Of a DNA stretch of 64,000 bases, positions 63,750-64,000 are shown piece after piece. Within the stretch, counting starts at the first letter, position 1; every line of letters begins with the position of its first letter. Position numbers and translations under genes: made by a program. This DNA is from Streptococcus henryi DSM 19005 (GTDB lineage: Bacteria; Bacillota; Bacilli; Lactobacillales; Streptococcaceae), in assembly GCF_000376985.1 (NCBI RefSeq), contig NZ_AQYA01000036.1, positions 1-64,000 of the forward strand. Direction: 5' to 3'. Under the pieces are notes generated by a model. That model saw only the letters and a list, made by a program, of their open reading frames with translations. It was not told where the DNA came from and made no database searches.

Positions 63750-64000
63750 TTAGTTCTTTCCTCCAAAATGTAGGGCATAGTATTGAAGGGCGATGATTGT
63801 TTTGGCATCTTCAATATCCCCCGACTTAACCAAATCCATACACTCTTCAAGGGTCAACTCAAAGAGTTCGAGAACTTCATCATCATCTTGCGGACGTGGA
63901 TTTGGAACTTTTTCTAAGTTTTTAGCCAGATAGAGCTTGATTTTTTCGTTACAAAAGCCAATAGCTGTGTAAAATTCATAAAGCAATTCTAAATCGCCAG
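63750..64000 (-). CDS. NUDIX hydrolase (ADP-ribose pyrophosphatase-like), C-terminal part cut by window edge
   Basis: About 83 codons of the C-terminal half are visible: ...GDLELLYEFYTAIGFCNEKIKLYLAKNLEKVPNPRPQDDDEVLELFELTLEECMDLVKSGDIEDAKTIIALQYYALHF. The phrase FYTAIGFCNEKI followed by an acidic DEDE-like stretch and the terminal DAKT helix is typical of bacterial ADP-ribose pyrophosphatases (NudF). The NUDIX box itself lies beyond the window. The gene leads into macP as in other streptococci. Confidence 0.8.
   Translation of the reverse strand, partial: GDLELLYEFYTAIGFCNEKIKLYLAKNLEKVPNPRPQDDDEVLELFELTLEECMDLVKSGDIEDAKTIIALQYYALHFGGKN

Overview
The window reads as a chromosomal segment of a low-GC Gram-positive coccus of the genus Streptococcus. 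The evidence is pneumococcus-type gene order (pyrH-frr-cvfB, msrA-yozE, murA-epuA-endA, hflX-x-rnz-SDR-recJ), the streptococcal proteins MacP, EpuA and a Sip-type LysM protein, and a complete rhamnose-glucose cell-wall polysaccharide (rgp) cluster. The Bsp-repeat hydrolases, the rgp layout and the MucBP/LPXTG surface protein make me favour the S. bovis/S. equinus complex or a close relative of S. mutans, but species cannot be fixed from the sequence alone.

Layout. 1-1.7 kb: a cut-off ISLre2-family transposase, a BOX-like repeat, a TVP38-type membrane protein and a 0.7 kb mosaic of nested palindromes. 1.8-5 kb: a three-gene MacAB-type ABC efflux operon. 5.2-11 kb: housekeeping genes (YeiH-type transporter, HAD phosphatase, YkgJ protein, nth-dnaD, metA with a methionine-regulator box, apt). 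11-16 kb: a 1621-residue LPXTG adhesin with 12 MucBP-type repeats. 16-22 kb: the hflX-to-recJ operon. 22-26 kb: two paralogous orphan amino-acid binding lipoproteins flanking an aminotransferase. 26-32 kb: endA, epuA, murA, DUF1146, a thioesterase, a PfkB kinase and a UPF0371 protein.

32-51 kb is the accessory surface region. It holds a GtrA flippase-like gene, two murein hydrolases (amidase and CHAP) built on the same GBS Bsp-like repeats, and the rgpA-F operon, which continues into a GacH/SccH-type glycerol-phosphate transferase, two multi-membrane-span GT-C-like proteins and a GtrB/SccN-type polyprenyl-phosphate glycosyltransferase. Together these can build a rhamnan on a lipid carrier, export it through RgpCD and decorate it outside the membrane with glucose and glycerol phosphate.

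51-64 kb is conserved core: phoH, a Sip-type LysM protein, msrA-yozE, cvfB, frr, pyrH, rplA, rplK, a DUF3397 gene, ftsK/spoIIIE, a cyclophilin lipoprotein, mtnN, macP and the end of a NUDIX gene.

Most coding is on the minus strand. No tRNA, rRNA or CRISPR array was seen. The least expected signals are: four membrane-protein genes with exactly six bases between a -10 box and the ATG (candidate leaderless mRNAs); a family of about 105 bp BOX-like repeats that acquires hairpin modules; the nested palindromic mosaic near 1 kb; and a structured, unidentified 55.7 kb leader before cvfB.
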